Source: Algoriphagus sp. (GTDB taxonomy: Bacteria; Bacteroidota; Bacteroidia; Cytophagales; Cyclobacteriaceae). Taken from it: a stretch of 64,000 nucleotides of DNA. Position 1 is the stretch's first letter; the number at the start of each line of letters is the position of its first letter. Shown piece by piece: positions 1 to 7,794 of this stretch. A program made the translations under genes and the position numbers. The notes under the pieces were generated by a model. The model worked only from the letters and a program-made list of their open reading frames with translations, had not been told where the DNA came from and made no database searches. Location of the stretch: positions 167,223-231,222 of the forward strand of contig JAQSDM010000013.1 in NCBI GenBank assembly GCA_029945945.1. The letters run 5' to 3'.

Positions 1-708
1 CTCGTCAAAGGTTTTCGCAGTATTTACCGCATCCTGACCGGTCATCGAATCCACCACAAAAAGTGTTTCAGAAGGATTCAGGGCTTTTTTCAGCTCCTCG
101 ATTTCCTTCATCATCTGCTCATCTACAGCAAGACGACCTGCGGTATCGACGATTACCGTCTTTTTGCCGGTCTTCTTTGCATAGGCAATCGCATTCTGCG
201 CGATTTGCAACGCATTTTTATTTTCAGGTTCCGCATAAACCTCCACGCCTACCTGCTCGCCCAATACTTTCAACTGGTCAATCGCAGCCGGTCTGTAGAT
301 ATCGCAAGCCACCAACAAAACCTGACGTCCCTGACGCTTCAGCAAGCTGGCAAGCTTTCCTGAGAACGTCGTTTTACCCGAACCCTGCAAACCTGCAATC
401 AGGATAATGGCAGGATCACCGCTAAGCGTAATATCAACTTTTTCACCGCCCATGAGCTTGGTAAGCTCTTCCTGGGTGATTTTCACAAGCAATTGACCCG
501 GAGAAACTGAGATCAAAACATCTCTTCCAAGCGCTTGCTCTCGGATGGTATCGGTTACTTCTTTTGCAACTTTATAGTTTACGTCGGCGTCGATCAGGGC
601 TCTTCTGATTTCCTTGACGGTCGATGCGACGTTGATTTCGGTGATTTTTCCGGTTCCTTTAAGGGTTTTAAAGGCCCTATCCAGCTTTAGACTAAGATTA
701 TCAAACAT
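1..708 (-). CDS. ffh: Signal recognition particle protein Ffh (5' part, C-terminus outside window)
   Basis: This is the GTPase of the signal recognition particle, which delivers nascent inner-membrane and secreted proteins to FtsY. The start is the ATG at 706-708 (MFDNLSLKLDRAFKTLKG), the usual beginning of bacterial Ffh. The N-terminal helical bundle is followed by the G-domain P-loop GLQGSGKTT, then DIYRPAA, and VDTAGRL. The reading frame stays open for 236 codons to base 1, so the rest of the G domain and the methionine-rich M domain lie to the left of the window. A Bacteroidota-type promoter lies just upstream. The motifs are diagnostic; only the missing C-terminus is unseen. Confidence 0.96.
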   Translation of the reverse strand, partial: MFDNLSLKLDRAFKTLKGTGKITEINVASTVKEIRRALIDADVNYKVAKEVTDTIREQALGRDVLISVSPGQLLVKITQEELTKLMGGEKVDITLSGDPAIILIAGLQGSGKTTFSGKLASLLKRQGRQVLLVACDIYRPAAIDQLKVLGEQVGVEVYAEPENKNALQIAQNAIAYAKKTGKKTVIVDTAGRLAVDEQMMKEIEELKKALNPSETLFVVDSMTGQDAVNTAKTFDE

Positions 709-1472
709 TCCTTTTAATGGCTATTTCCTGCAAAAGTAATGATTTTCATCAGGGATAGAAAGTTGAATTTTGTCTATTTGGAACTTGGTGAATAAGTCCT
801 GGACCTTGAAAATATTGACTTACCCGACAAAGTCAGGCCTTTGTTTATAATTCAATTCTTTTTCGCGGTTTTTTCTGTCGTCACTTTTTGAAGGCAAAAA
901 GTAACCCAAAACCTTAATGCCTGGCTATTTACTTCAAATAGGCAGAGTTTGGTAAGGAAAGAAACATCCACGGCTATTTGATTTTAAAACATTGATCAAC
1001 CTAAAAATGGGTGGATTTCCCTCATTTCACTTCGGGAACTAACCCATTTTCTTAACGGTTCGATCTGCTGTTTGAAAACCGTAAATGGCCTAGGGCATTA
1101 CCTAAACCGAAACTTTTCAACTCACCGAATGCCGCCAACCAAGTCCATCATTTTTTATTTTGAGTGGAAGTTGTGAGCTCTTCCGTTCTTGATTTCGGAA
1201 GCCCAAACATTCCAAATTTCAAATCCGACATCCGAAATCAACTCCACTTGCTCCCTTTATTGGTGATTTCAATTCCAGACATAAATAGGAATCAAAGGGG
1301 GAGTTGCCTCCTTCTCTACTCTTGTCTCTTGTCTCTTGCTTCCGGGATCCTATCTCCTATCTCTTTCTCTCTAATCTCTTATCTCCAATCCTAATAACCC
1401 TCTCTTCATGGCGTTTGGGTTAAAATCCCTAATTTGCACCCGCATATTTTATCCCAAAGAAAATCCCATTTC
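709..1472. other. Long non-coding gap with repeat fragments and a pyrimidine-rich tract
   Basis: No convincing gene is seen here. Bases 883-902 form a short inverted repeat (ACTTTTTG, 4-base loop, CAAAAAGT), inside a stretch that resembles dispersed AAAAAGTAACC repeats of Bacteroidota. Bases about 1300-1395 are a degenerate TCTCTT/TATCTC tract with very few purines on the plus strand. An ORF at 1164-1394 lies over this tract and looks like an artefact of its composition. Confidence 0.6.
731..761 (-). promoter_or_regulatory. Bacteroidota-type promoter of ffh
   Basis: On the minus strand TACTTTTG (731-738) matches the -7 consensus TAnnTTTG. TTTC (758-761), 19 bp further upstream, is one base away from the -33 TTTG. 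Transcription should start about 15 bases before the ffh ATG. Confidence 0.6.
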
Positions 1473-3884
1473 ATGCAGTTGAATTTCCAAAAAGATCTGC
1501 TCCCTCATTTGCTGGGAATCGCCATTTTCTACGCTATCGTCGTTTTTTACTTTTCACCGCTGGTTTTTGACAATCAGGTCATCATGCAAGGAGATATTCT
1601 CAAATGGGAAGGCCTGGCAAAAGAGGCACTCGACTACCGAAAAGCAACCGGAGAGGAAGCGCTTTGGACCAACAGTGCTTTTGGTGGAATGCCCGCTTAC
1701 TTCATCAGTCTGGAGTTTGCCGGTGACATCACCAATGCCGTGGTCTCTGTCCTGACTTTGGGACTCCCGCACCCGATCAACGGGCTTTTCTTCGGAATGC
1801 TCGCCATGTATGTCCTGCTCCTTACTTATGGAGTCAGACCAGTTTTCGCCATTTTGGGAGGAGTCGCTTATTCCTTCAGCACTTACAATCTCCTGAGTTT
1901 AGCCGCCGGGCACAACGCCAAAATCTGGGCAATCTGCCTGATTCCAATCATTTTGACGGGGATTCATCTGGCTTTCGAGCGAAAAAGAATTCTCGGAGCC
2001 GGCCTGCTCGCGCTCGGTTTATTACTCCAACTGAAATTCAACCACCTCCAGATAACCTATTACACGCTCATCATTTCGGTGATTTACGTGGGAGTGAGAT
2101 TGATTTTTGACTGGAAAAAAGACGGCATCAGCCAAATCTCCAAAACTATTGGTTTCCTGGTTCTGGGTGCGATTCTGGCTGTCGGAGGAAATATCGGAAG
2201 GCTTGCCACATCCCTTGAATACAGCCCATTCTCTACCCGCGGAAATTCAACGCTCGAATCTGCAGCCGCTGGTTTGGACAAGGATTATGCTTTCAGCTGG
2301 TCCAACGGAAAACTCGAAACACTCACGCTGCTTGTGCCGAATTTCTACGGCGGAGGCAGTCAAACACCACTTTTTGAAAATTCAGCCTCCGAGCAAGCCC
2401 TTAGAAAACAGGGGCTCGATGCCGGACAAATCACCGGTTTCATACAAGGAGCACCCACTTACTGGGGAGATCAGCCCTTCACCGGAGGACCTATTTACGG
2501 AGGAGTGATCCTGGTTTTCCTGGCGATTTTGGGGATTTGGGCTGCGCCAAAAGAAAGCCTGATCACCTTCGGATCGATCATCGTGCTATCGATTTTACTT
2601 TCCTGGGGTAAAAACCTCTCCTGGTTCAATTACCTCCTCTTCGATATTTTGCCGGGTTACAATAAGTTCCGGGCAGTTTCCATGGCATTGGGAATGACGC
2701 TTTTCGCAATTCCGGTGTTAGGAATCATAGCGTTGGAGCGATTGGTTCGGATCAAAGAAATGAAGCCTCTCTTGATCGCAGGAGCGGTTACCGGAGGTCT
2801 TTTGGTTGTGCTTGCACTCGGTGCGGGGATGTTCAGATTCGACGGTGCAGGAGATGCCAGTTTCCCGGATTGGCTGGTCGATTCGCTAAAGCAAGACCGA
2901 AAATCCATGCTTCAAGCCTCTGCCTGGAGAAGCTTCGGTTTCGTAGCTGCAGCTTTCGTGTTGCTTTATTTTGCAGTGAAGGAAAAAATCTCCGATCTGA
3001 TTCTGGGTTTGGGACTTCTTGCTTTGGTCACCATCGATATCTGGACAGTGAACCGCCAGTACCTGAACAAAAGCTCTTTCCAGAAAAGTCCTTCGGCTAC
3101 CTATTTCGCAGAATCTCCCGCCGACAAAAAGATCGCTCAGGACAAAGGCTATTACCGCGTTCTTGACCTGACAGAATCCCTCACTCAATCGGGCAGAGCA
3201 AACTACCGTTTCCACAGTCTCGGTGGCTATCATGGTGCCAAAATGAGGAGATATCAGGATTTGCTGGACAACCGGCTTTCCTTCGAGCTCAATGATTTTG
3301 TCACTAAAGCTCAGGAGGGAACCTTCAATTTCGAAGGCATTCAGACCATCAACATGATGAATGCTAAATACCTGTTGGCTGGAACGGCTGAAAACACTGT
3401 TTTTGAAAATCCTGCTGCAAACGGTGCGGCTTGGGTTCCTTCGGAAATCATTTCTGTCAAGACCAATCAGGAAGAATTGGATAAGCTCGGAGCGATCAAC
3501 ACCAAAACTCAGGCGACCGTAAACACCGGCGAATTCGGTCAGGTCGCTGCCGGTGCCGGCGAAATCCAACTGACTTCCTACGGACCAAACGAGATGAAAT
3601 ACAAAGCCAGTATGAGCAAGGAAGGCTTGGCGGTTTTCTCTGAAATCCACTATCCTAAAGGTTGGATTGCGACGGTAAACGGAACAGAAACCCCGATTCT
3701 GCGGGTCAATTACCTGCTTCGGGGATTGAATCTTCCGGCCGGAAATCACGAAATCATCTTTAAATTCTCACCATCCAGCTACACAGCTACCAAAACTCCG
3801 ATGGTGATCTTCCAATATCTAATCGTCCTTTCCTTAATTGCCGGCGTGTACTTAACCGTAAAAGAAAAAAATGGAAAAGTCTAA
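1473..3884 (+). CDS. YfhO-family polytopic membrane protein
   Basis: This is a large inner-membrane protein of about 800 residues with a dozen or more hydrophobic helices in the first two thirds and a soluble, probably extracytoplasmic C-terminal domain followed by a last helix (MVIFQYLIVLSLIAGVYL). The segment FGGMPAYF and the loop AYSFSTYNLLSLAAGHNAKIWAI are typical of the YfhO family, which in Gram-positive bacteria is linked to glycosylation of cell-wall polymers. The substrate in Bacteroidota is not known. I chose the ATG at 1473 over an in-frame TTG at 1434 because the hydrophobic N-terminus follows it directly. The gene overlaps the next one by 14 bases, so the two are probably translated together. 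Confidence 0.85.
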   Translation: MQLNFQKDLLPHLLGIAIFYAIVVFYFSPLVFDNQVIMQGDILKWEGLAKEALDYRKATGEEALWTNSAFGGMPAYFISLEFAGDITNAVVSVLTLGLPHPINGLFFGMLAMYVLLLTYGVRPVFAILGGVAYSFSTYNLLSLAAGHNAKIWAICLIPIILTGIHLAFERKRILGAGLLALGLLLQLKFNHLQITYYTLIISVIYVGVRLIFDWKKDGISQISKTIGFLVLGAILAVGGNIGRLATSLEYSPFSTRGNSTLESAAAGLDKDYAFSWSNGKLETLTLLVPNFYGGGSQTPLFENSASEQALRKQGLDAGQITGFIQGAPTYWGDQPFTGGPIYGGVILVFLAILGIWAAPKESLITFGSIIVLSILLSWGKNLSWFNYLLFDILPGYNKFRAVSMALGMTLFAIPVLGIIALERLVRIKEMKPLLIAGAVTGGLLVVLALGAGMFRFDGAGDASFPDWLVDSLKQDRKSMLQASAWRSFGFVAAAFVLLYFAVKEKISDLILGLGLLALVTIDIWTVNRQYLNKSSFQKSPSATYFAESPADKKIAQDKGYYRVLDLTESLTQSGRANYRFHSLGGYHGAKMRRYQDLLDNRLSFELNDFVTKAQEGTFNFEGIQTINMMNAKYLLAGTAENTVFENPAANGAAWVPSEIISVKTNQEELDKLGAINTKTQATVNTGEFGQVAAGAGEIQLTSYGPNEMKYKASMSKEGLAVFSEIHYPKGWIATVNGTETPILRVNYLLRGLNLPAGNHEIIFKFSPSSYTATKTPMVIFQYLIVLSLIAGVYLTVKEKNGKV

Positions 3885-4590
3885 GGATCAAGTCGTCAGC
3901 TTTTACGATAAGTTTGCCGACAAGCAAGCCAAAACCGGCATCAATTCCAGGCATTTGAGCATTTTGGATAAGGTGAAGGCTGCCGGGTTGAATGCAAACA
4001 ACAGCATCCTGGAAGTAGGTTGCGGGATAGGAACGGTCAGTCATTTGCTGGCAACTCAGGTGCCGACCGGCGAAGTTTTGGCAGTGGATATCAGTCCGGA
4101 AAGCATCGCTAAAGCCGAGATTCTCTGGAAATCGCAAACGAATCTGAAGTTTGAAGTTTCGGACATGTCCGACTTTGATAAGAAGGGGAAGAAATTCGAC
4201 TTCTTTGTTTTCCCGGATGTATTGGAGCATATTCCCGTGGATCAGCACCAGCGGCTTTTCCGAAATATCGAGAAGCATGCCCACAAGGATTCTGTCATTT
4301 TCGTCCACATCCCCGCCCCAAGATATTTGCGGTGGATGATTGAAAATCAGCCGGAAAAACTGCAGGTGATCGACCAACCACTCGACACCGGAGACCTGGT
4401 GAAGAGGATCTCCTCCTGTGGATTTTACCTCGAGAAAATGGAGACTTATTCCCTCTTTTTCGAAGAGAAAGACTATCAATATTTCGTGTTCAGAGCCGAT
4501 AAACCGCTGCTTGAATCCACCCCGAGAAGCAAATGGCAGGTATTGAGAGAGCGGATCAGCATCCGGATCAGACATGGCGTAAGCAAGTAA
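3871..4590 (+). CDS. Class I SAM-dependent methyltransferase
   Basis: The 239-residue protein has the Rossmann-type SAM-binding motif I LEVGCGIGTVSHLL (about residues 47-60), the acidic ribose-binding VLAVDIS strand near residue 70, and FPDVLEHIP near 112, as in UbiE/Coq5-like small-molecule methyltransferases. It has no signal peptide and should be cytoplasmic. Its start lies inside the end of the YfhO gene (14-base overlap), which suggests a shared transcript and perhaps a shared role in envelope glycan or lipid modification; that role is inference. The substrate cannot be read from the sequence. Confidence 0.88.
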   Translation: MEKSKDQVVSFYDKFADKQAKTGINSRHLSILDKVKAAGLNANNSILEVGCGIGTVSHLLATQVPTGEVLAVDISPESIAKAEILWKSQTNLKFEVSDMSDFDKKGKKFDFFVFPDVLEHIPVDQHQRLFRNIEKHAHKDSVIFVHIPAPRYLRWMIENQPEKLQVIDQPLDTGDLVKRISSCGFYLEKMETYSLFFEEKDYQYFVFRADKPLLESTPRSKWQVLRERISIRIRHGVSK

Positions 4591-4612
4591 ACCCCCAACC
4601 TTTTATACTAAT

Positions 4613-5137
4613 ATGAAGATTGCAAAAAAGACAGTCGTGGGCCTCACCTACGAACTCAAAGTAAGCAAAGACGAGGACGAAATCGAATCTGCGCCTTTCA
4701 GCGTGGAAATTCGCGATGAAGAAGACCCGTTCTATTTCCTTTTCGGTGAAAGCGGACTTCCTGAGAAATTCGAGAATTTGCTGGCCGGAAAAGAAGAAGG
4801 CGAAGATTTTTCATTCACCCTCACAATGGACGAAGCCTATGGTCCGGCAGATGATGAACTGATCGTCAACCTTCCCAAGACCCAGTTTTCAAACGAAAGA
4901 GGCTTCTCCGATGAAATGCTGGAAGAAGGCAGTTTCCTTCCGTTGATGGATGAGAACGGCTATCCAATGCAAGCCAAAATCCTCAAGGATCTCGGTGAAG
5001 AATTGCTGTTAGACTTCAATCACCCCTTGGTTGGGTTTGACCTGCATTTCGAAGGAAGTATCCTGGAAGTAAGAGAAGCGACCAAGGAAGAGATCAAGCA
5101 TGGCCATGTGCACGGAGCGCATGGAGCACATGAGTAG
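4613..5137 (+). CDS. SlyD-like FKBP-type peptidyl-prolyl isomerase
   Basis: The 174-residue protein matches SlyD-type FKBP isomerases, which speed proline isomerisation and act as chaperones. It contains the acidic FKBP strand region with EDFSFTLTMDEAYGPADDELI, an insert-in-flap-like middle part, and the closing NHPLVGFDLHFEGSILEVREAT, which corresponds to the conserved NHPLAGxxLxFxxxV segment. The tail HGHVHGAHGAHE is histidine-rich, as in metal-binding SlyD proteins that help nickel enzymes, although no nickel enzyme is seen in this window. The gene follows the methyltransferase by 22 bases in the same direction and may end the operon. Confidence 0.9.
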   Translation: MKIAKKTVVGLTYELKVSKDEDEIESAPFSVEIRDEEDPFYFLFGESGLPEKFENLLAGKEEGEDFSFTLTMDEAYGPADDELIVNLPKTQFSNERGFSDEMLEEGSFLPLMDENGYPMQAKILKDLGEELLLDFNHPLVGFDLHFEGSILEVREATKEEIKHGHVHGAHGAHE

Positions 5138-5472
5138 TCGGCTATTCCGTCATATCGAACCTGTCTGCTGAAGGCAGGCGCAGTGAGATATCTCATTCTA
5201 TGAAAAAGTAAACTGTAAACGGTGAGATGTAAGTGGTTGTTTAAAAAGTTGTCCTGCTTCTCCGGAAGCCGGACTTTTTTCTTTTTACCACAAAGCAACA
5301 AAAGATCTCTCGCCACGGCGCAAAGTCTCGACGAACCAAAGCTCCCGCAGAGGCGCAAAGGCGCAGTTTGAAGTGTCGAAACGGTTTATTTTTCAAAGCC
5401 AACAACTCAACCCCACTACTTACAACTCACTACTAACTTCTTACAAACAAACACCTGATTACCTCCAACCGC
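5138..5472. repeat. Intergenic repeats: GTCAT...GAAATCTCAT-type element, GGCGCAAAG element and a G-poor tract
   Basis: Three kinds of non-coding sequence follow each other. Bases 5147-5211 (CCGTCATATCGAACCTG ... TGAAAAAGTAAA) match 19228-19283 in layout and wording. Bases 5285-5365 hold CGCCACGGCGCAAAGTC and CCGCAGAGGCGCAAAGGCG, which reappear inverted at 8757-8813 and 9652-9715. Bases 5400-5470 contain almost no G on the plus strand. No gene is supported here; an ORF at 5020-5358 on the minus strand runs over the repeats. Confidence 0.65.
5243..5285 (+). terminator. Likely intrinsic terminator after the slyD-like gene
   Basis: AAAAAGT at 5243-5249 pairs with ACTTTTT, and CCTGCTTC pairs with GAAGCCGG apart from one mismatch and a 3-base bulge. 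A T-rich run follows. It lies 105 bases past the slyD stop. Confidence 0.5.
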
Positions 5473-6432
5473 TCACTGCTTCAACACCAACACTTTCCCT
5501 TCCTCAAAACTCAGATAAACCCGATCACCGGCTTGATATTTTCTCAATGGATCATCGACTTCCCAGAGTTGACCGCTGTTTTTTAACCTGACCTGAAGGG
5601 AATTGAAATGAACCAGAAACCTCGAATCCACCACATGCGCCAGGAATTCTCCTTTGGTTCGCAGCTTCACATCTGCCGGACGTACGTAGGAAAACTCCCG
5701 ATCGGGAATCGCATTGATCGGTGAAAAAAGTCGCGCGATGTAGCGGGTCTTCGGATGCTGACAGAGTTCCTGAGAATTGCCTTTCTGCACCACTTTCCCT
5801 TTCTGCAGGATTATGAGATTATCAGTAAGCCGCAGCGCATCGTCGAGATCATGGGTCACAAAGATCACCGTCGTGCCCATTTCGCGAAACAATTCCTTCA
5901 GCTCCGTGATCAGTTTATGCTTTTGGATGGTGTCCAAACTGCTGAACGGCTCATCCAACAACAGGATTTCCGGTTCCACACTGAGTGCTTTGGCGATCGC
6001 AACTTTCTGCTGCTGTCCTCCGGAAAGCTGTCTCGGCAACCGGTCCCGAAATTCCTTCAACCCCAACAGCCTAAGCAAAGTCTCCACCCGGTTTTTGGCA
6101 TATTCCTTCTCAAAATGCAGAAGCGTGCGGGAGATGTTTTCCTCCACATTGATATTCGGATAGAGATGAAAATCCTGATGGATCAGCTTGATTTCATTGT
6201 AACCGGAAACCAGCTTTTTCTTGGGATTCAGGATCTCGTCCTGACCCAAATGCACCGTCCCGGAGTCCTGCACTTCCAGTCCCGCCATGATTCGCAGCAG
6301 CGTACTCTTGCCCGAACCGCTCTCTCCGACGACGGCAAGAAACTGCCCCTTGTCCAGGTTCAGCGAAAAATCATGCAGGGCTTTTTGGGAATCGTAGGAT
6401 TTGGAGACGTTTTGAATGGAGAAATAGCTCAT
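5473..6432 (-). CDS. ABC transporter ATP-binding protein with TOBE-like C-terminus (PotA/FbpC type), orphan
   Basis: The 319-residue ATPase carries Walker A GESGSGKST (36-44), Q-loop region IHQDFHLYPN, signature LSGGQQQKVAIAKAL, Walker B ILLLDEPFSSLD and the H-loop FVTHD. After about residue 235 there is a C-terminal region with VRPADVKL and a strand-rich end, like the TOBE domain of spermidine, iron or molybdate importers. No permease or binding protein is near, so the substrate is unknown and the protein must work with a transporter encoded elsewhere or have another role. Its ATG overlaps the stop of the upstream yjbR-like gene (ATGA), which indicates translational coupling. Confidence 0.88.
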   Translation of the reverse strand: MSYFSIQNVSKSYDSQKALHDFSLNLDKGQFLAVVGESGSGKSTLLRIMAGLEVQDSGTVHLGQDEILNPKKKLVSGYNEIKLIHQDFHLYPNINVEENISRTLLHFEKEYAKNRVETLLRLLGLKEFRDRLPRQLSGGQQQKVAIAKALSVEPEILLLDEPFSSLDTIQKHKLITELKELFREMGTTVIFVTHDLDDALRLTDNLIILQKGKVVQKGNSQELCQHPKTRYIARLFSPINAIPDREFSYVRPADVKLRTKGEFLAHVVDSRFLVHFNSLQVRLKNSGQLWEVDDPLRKYQAGDRVYLSFEEGKVLVLKQ

Positions 6433-6779
6433 GGACGGATTTCAGATTGGAGTTTCTTGGGCAGGCTTGCAAAGATGAGTTCGTAGGAGTGATCTGCCAA
6501 GTCCATGATCAATTTATCCGGAACATTTCCACTTACGCTGACCGAGTTCCAGAGTTTCTTATTCATATGATATCCGGGCGTGATGCCATCATACTGCTCG
6601 CGAAGCTCGATTGCCCGCTCAGGATCACATTTCAGATTGATGTAGTCGAAGGACTCGATATCCAACAGCGAAAAGATCTTCCCTCCCACCCGAAAGCAAA
6701 GCGTATTGGCATCAAACGGCGTATCCTCGGTCACCCCGGGCTTGGCAAGACAATGAGAGCGGTAGAATTCTAAGGTCAT
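6429..6779 (-). CDS. MmcQ/YjbR family protein
   Basis: The 116-residue protein has the YjbR fold features: an early CLAKPGVTEDTPF motif, then FRVGGKIFSLLDIE, YINLKCDPERAIELRE, and the late TPGYHMNKKLWNSV segment that is strongly conserved in the family. Members resemble a CyaY-like DNA-binding fold, but their function has not been settled. The protein is cytoplasmic, with no signal peptide. Its stop codon overlaps the ATG of the ABC ATPase, so both are on one minus-strand transcript. A partner role with the ATPase is possible but not shown. Confidence 0.88.
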   Translation of the reverse strand: MTLEFYRSHCLAKPGVTEDTPFDANTLCFRVGGKIFSLLDIESFDYINLKCDPERAIELREQYDGITPGYHMNKKLWNSVSVSGNVPDKLIMDLADHSYELIFASLPKKLQSEIRP

Positions 6780-7090
6780 TTGATTGTGGATTTATGATTT
6801 ATGATTTCGGATTTGCCGTCCGGGAACGGCCCCGATAGCAACTGAAGGAAATGGATTTGAAAATAGTTAAATCTTTGGGACAAAGAATGACTAATTTTTT
6901 ATGAATAGTTAGGATTATAACTAGTTCCTCGAGGTATAGATTGGTTGTTCTGCTATTCGAGATTTGAAATCTCGAATAGCAGAACAACAGGATTTAAATC
7001 CAAGGAAACTTATAATCCTTCGATGTTCAATAAATGGCAAGAGATCCTCTCCCATCTTTGGGTTCCTTTGTGACCTTTGCGGCCAAAAAC
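6780..7090. repeat. Composite palindromic repeat with perfect 21-bp inverted arms
   Basis: Bases 6944-6988 are a perfect inverted repeat: two 21-base arms around a 3-base loop (TGA), beginning GTTGTTCTGCTATTCGAGATT. A GGATTTAAATCC unit follows, then the module TATAATCCTTCGATGTTCAA (7011-7030), found again at 13149, 17601, 20779 and 23352, and the tail CCTTTGTGACCTTTGCGG (7065-7082), which recurs as variants at 20111, 20831, 22314 and 23401. The structure looks like REP/BIME-type elements. No transposase is present in the window. Confidence 0.7.
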
Positions 7091-7122
7091 TTATAGCCGG
7101 AACTTTAGATTGCCACTTGTCG

Positions 7123-7290
7123 GTTCTTTGCCTATCTTAGACCTACTTATGTTCACCCACTGTAACTATTCCCCCTTTACTTTTTTGATCCCTGTCGGCA
7201 ACTTTTGCCAGGCAGTTTGGGGGATCGTTGTCGCTCCTAGCAAGGCCTTCATCAGGTAACCCTCCGTTGGGATTTTAGGACGGAGGGCTT
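7123..7290 (+). ncRNA. Candidate structured RNA ending in a terminator-like hairpin (unknown class)
   Basis: This stretch upstream of the Rnk-like gene can fold by eye into a long interrupted hairpin. GCCT (7130-7133) pairs with AGGC (7243-7246), TTAG (7137-7140) with CTAG (7237-7240), AAC (7164-7166) with GTT (7227-7229), CCCCC (7171-7175) with GGGGG (7219-7223), and an apical GGCAA/TTGCC hairpin lies inside. A strong 8-bp hairpin, CCCTCCGT/ACGGAGGG (7260-7287), and a weak T-rich end follow. The shape is reminiscent of 6S RNA, but no sequence signature proves it. No good promoter match was found. It may instead be a leader of the downstream gene. Confidence 0.3.
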
Positions 7291-7369
7291 TGTCTTCCGG
7301 TATTTCCTATTATTTATCCGCTTGCTGACTATTCCTCAGGAAGGGAAAATCCAACATACACACCTGATC

Positions 7370-7762
7370 ATGAGACCAATTATTTCAGAAACTGACTATA
7401 ACACAATCCATTCCCTGATTATTCATCTCCCTGCCTCCCATCGGACCAAGGAAATTGGCCAACTTCAAACGGAGCTGAATTCTGCCCTCCGCGTGCCGGA
7501 TGAAAAAATAAGCGAGGACGTCATCCGGCTCAATTCCTATTTCGAAGTGGAGGAAGTGACCTCCGGCAAAATACTCAACCTCTGGCTGGTCATGCCCAAA
7601 CAGGCAAACATCAGCCTGCAAAAAATCTCCATCCTCAGCCCGTTGGGTGTCGCCCTAATTGGATTCAGAGAAGGGATGCTAATTGATTGGGTTTTGCCCG
7701 GCGGACCCAAAAAGCTGAAGATTTTGAAAGTAGTCAACGAAGAACTTTCCGCCAGGTCCTGA
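7370..7762 (+). CDS. GreA/GreB C-terminal-domain protein (Rnk-like)
   Basis: The 130-residue protein ends with ISILSPLGVALIGFREGMLIDWVLPGGPKKLKI, which fits the GreA/GreB C-terminal FKBP-like domain, also found in Rnk, a small protein that binds RNA polymerase near the secondary channel. The N-terminal half (ISETDYNTIHSLI ... ELNSALRVPDEKISEDVIRLNS) fits the short helical part of Rnk and lacks the long Gre coiled coil that stimulates transcript cleavage. I chose the ATG at 7370 because the ORF upstream to a TTG at 7322 has no conserved feature. A chemoreceptor-like gene follows after 32 bases in the same direction. Confidence 0.8.
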   Translation: MRPIISETDYNTIHSLIIHLPASHRTKEIGQLQTELNSALRVPDEKISEDVIRLNSYFEVEEVTSGKILNLWLVMPKQANISLQKISILSPLGVALIGFREGMLIDWVLPGGPKKLKILKVVNEELSARS

Positions 7763-7794
7763 ACCAACCTCCTATTCACGAACTATGCTAAGCT

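Noticed and set aside
1164..1394. 76-codon plus-strand ORF
   Set aside because: It lies on the C/T-rich tract and is Ser/Leu-rich only because of that composition.
2886..3749. 287-codon minus-strand ORF
   Set aside because: It lies fully inside the YfhO gene, has no recognisable motif and a composition of a shadow frame.
3787..4575. 262-codon minus-strand ORF
   Set aside because: It is antisense to the methyltransferase, whose SAM motifs are clear.
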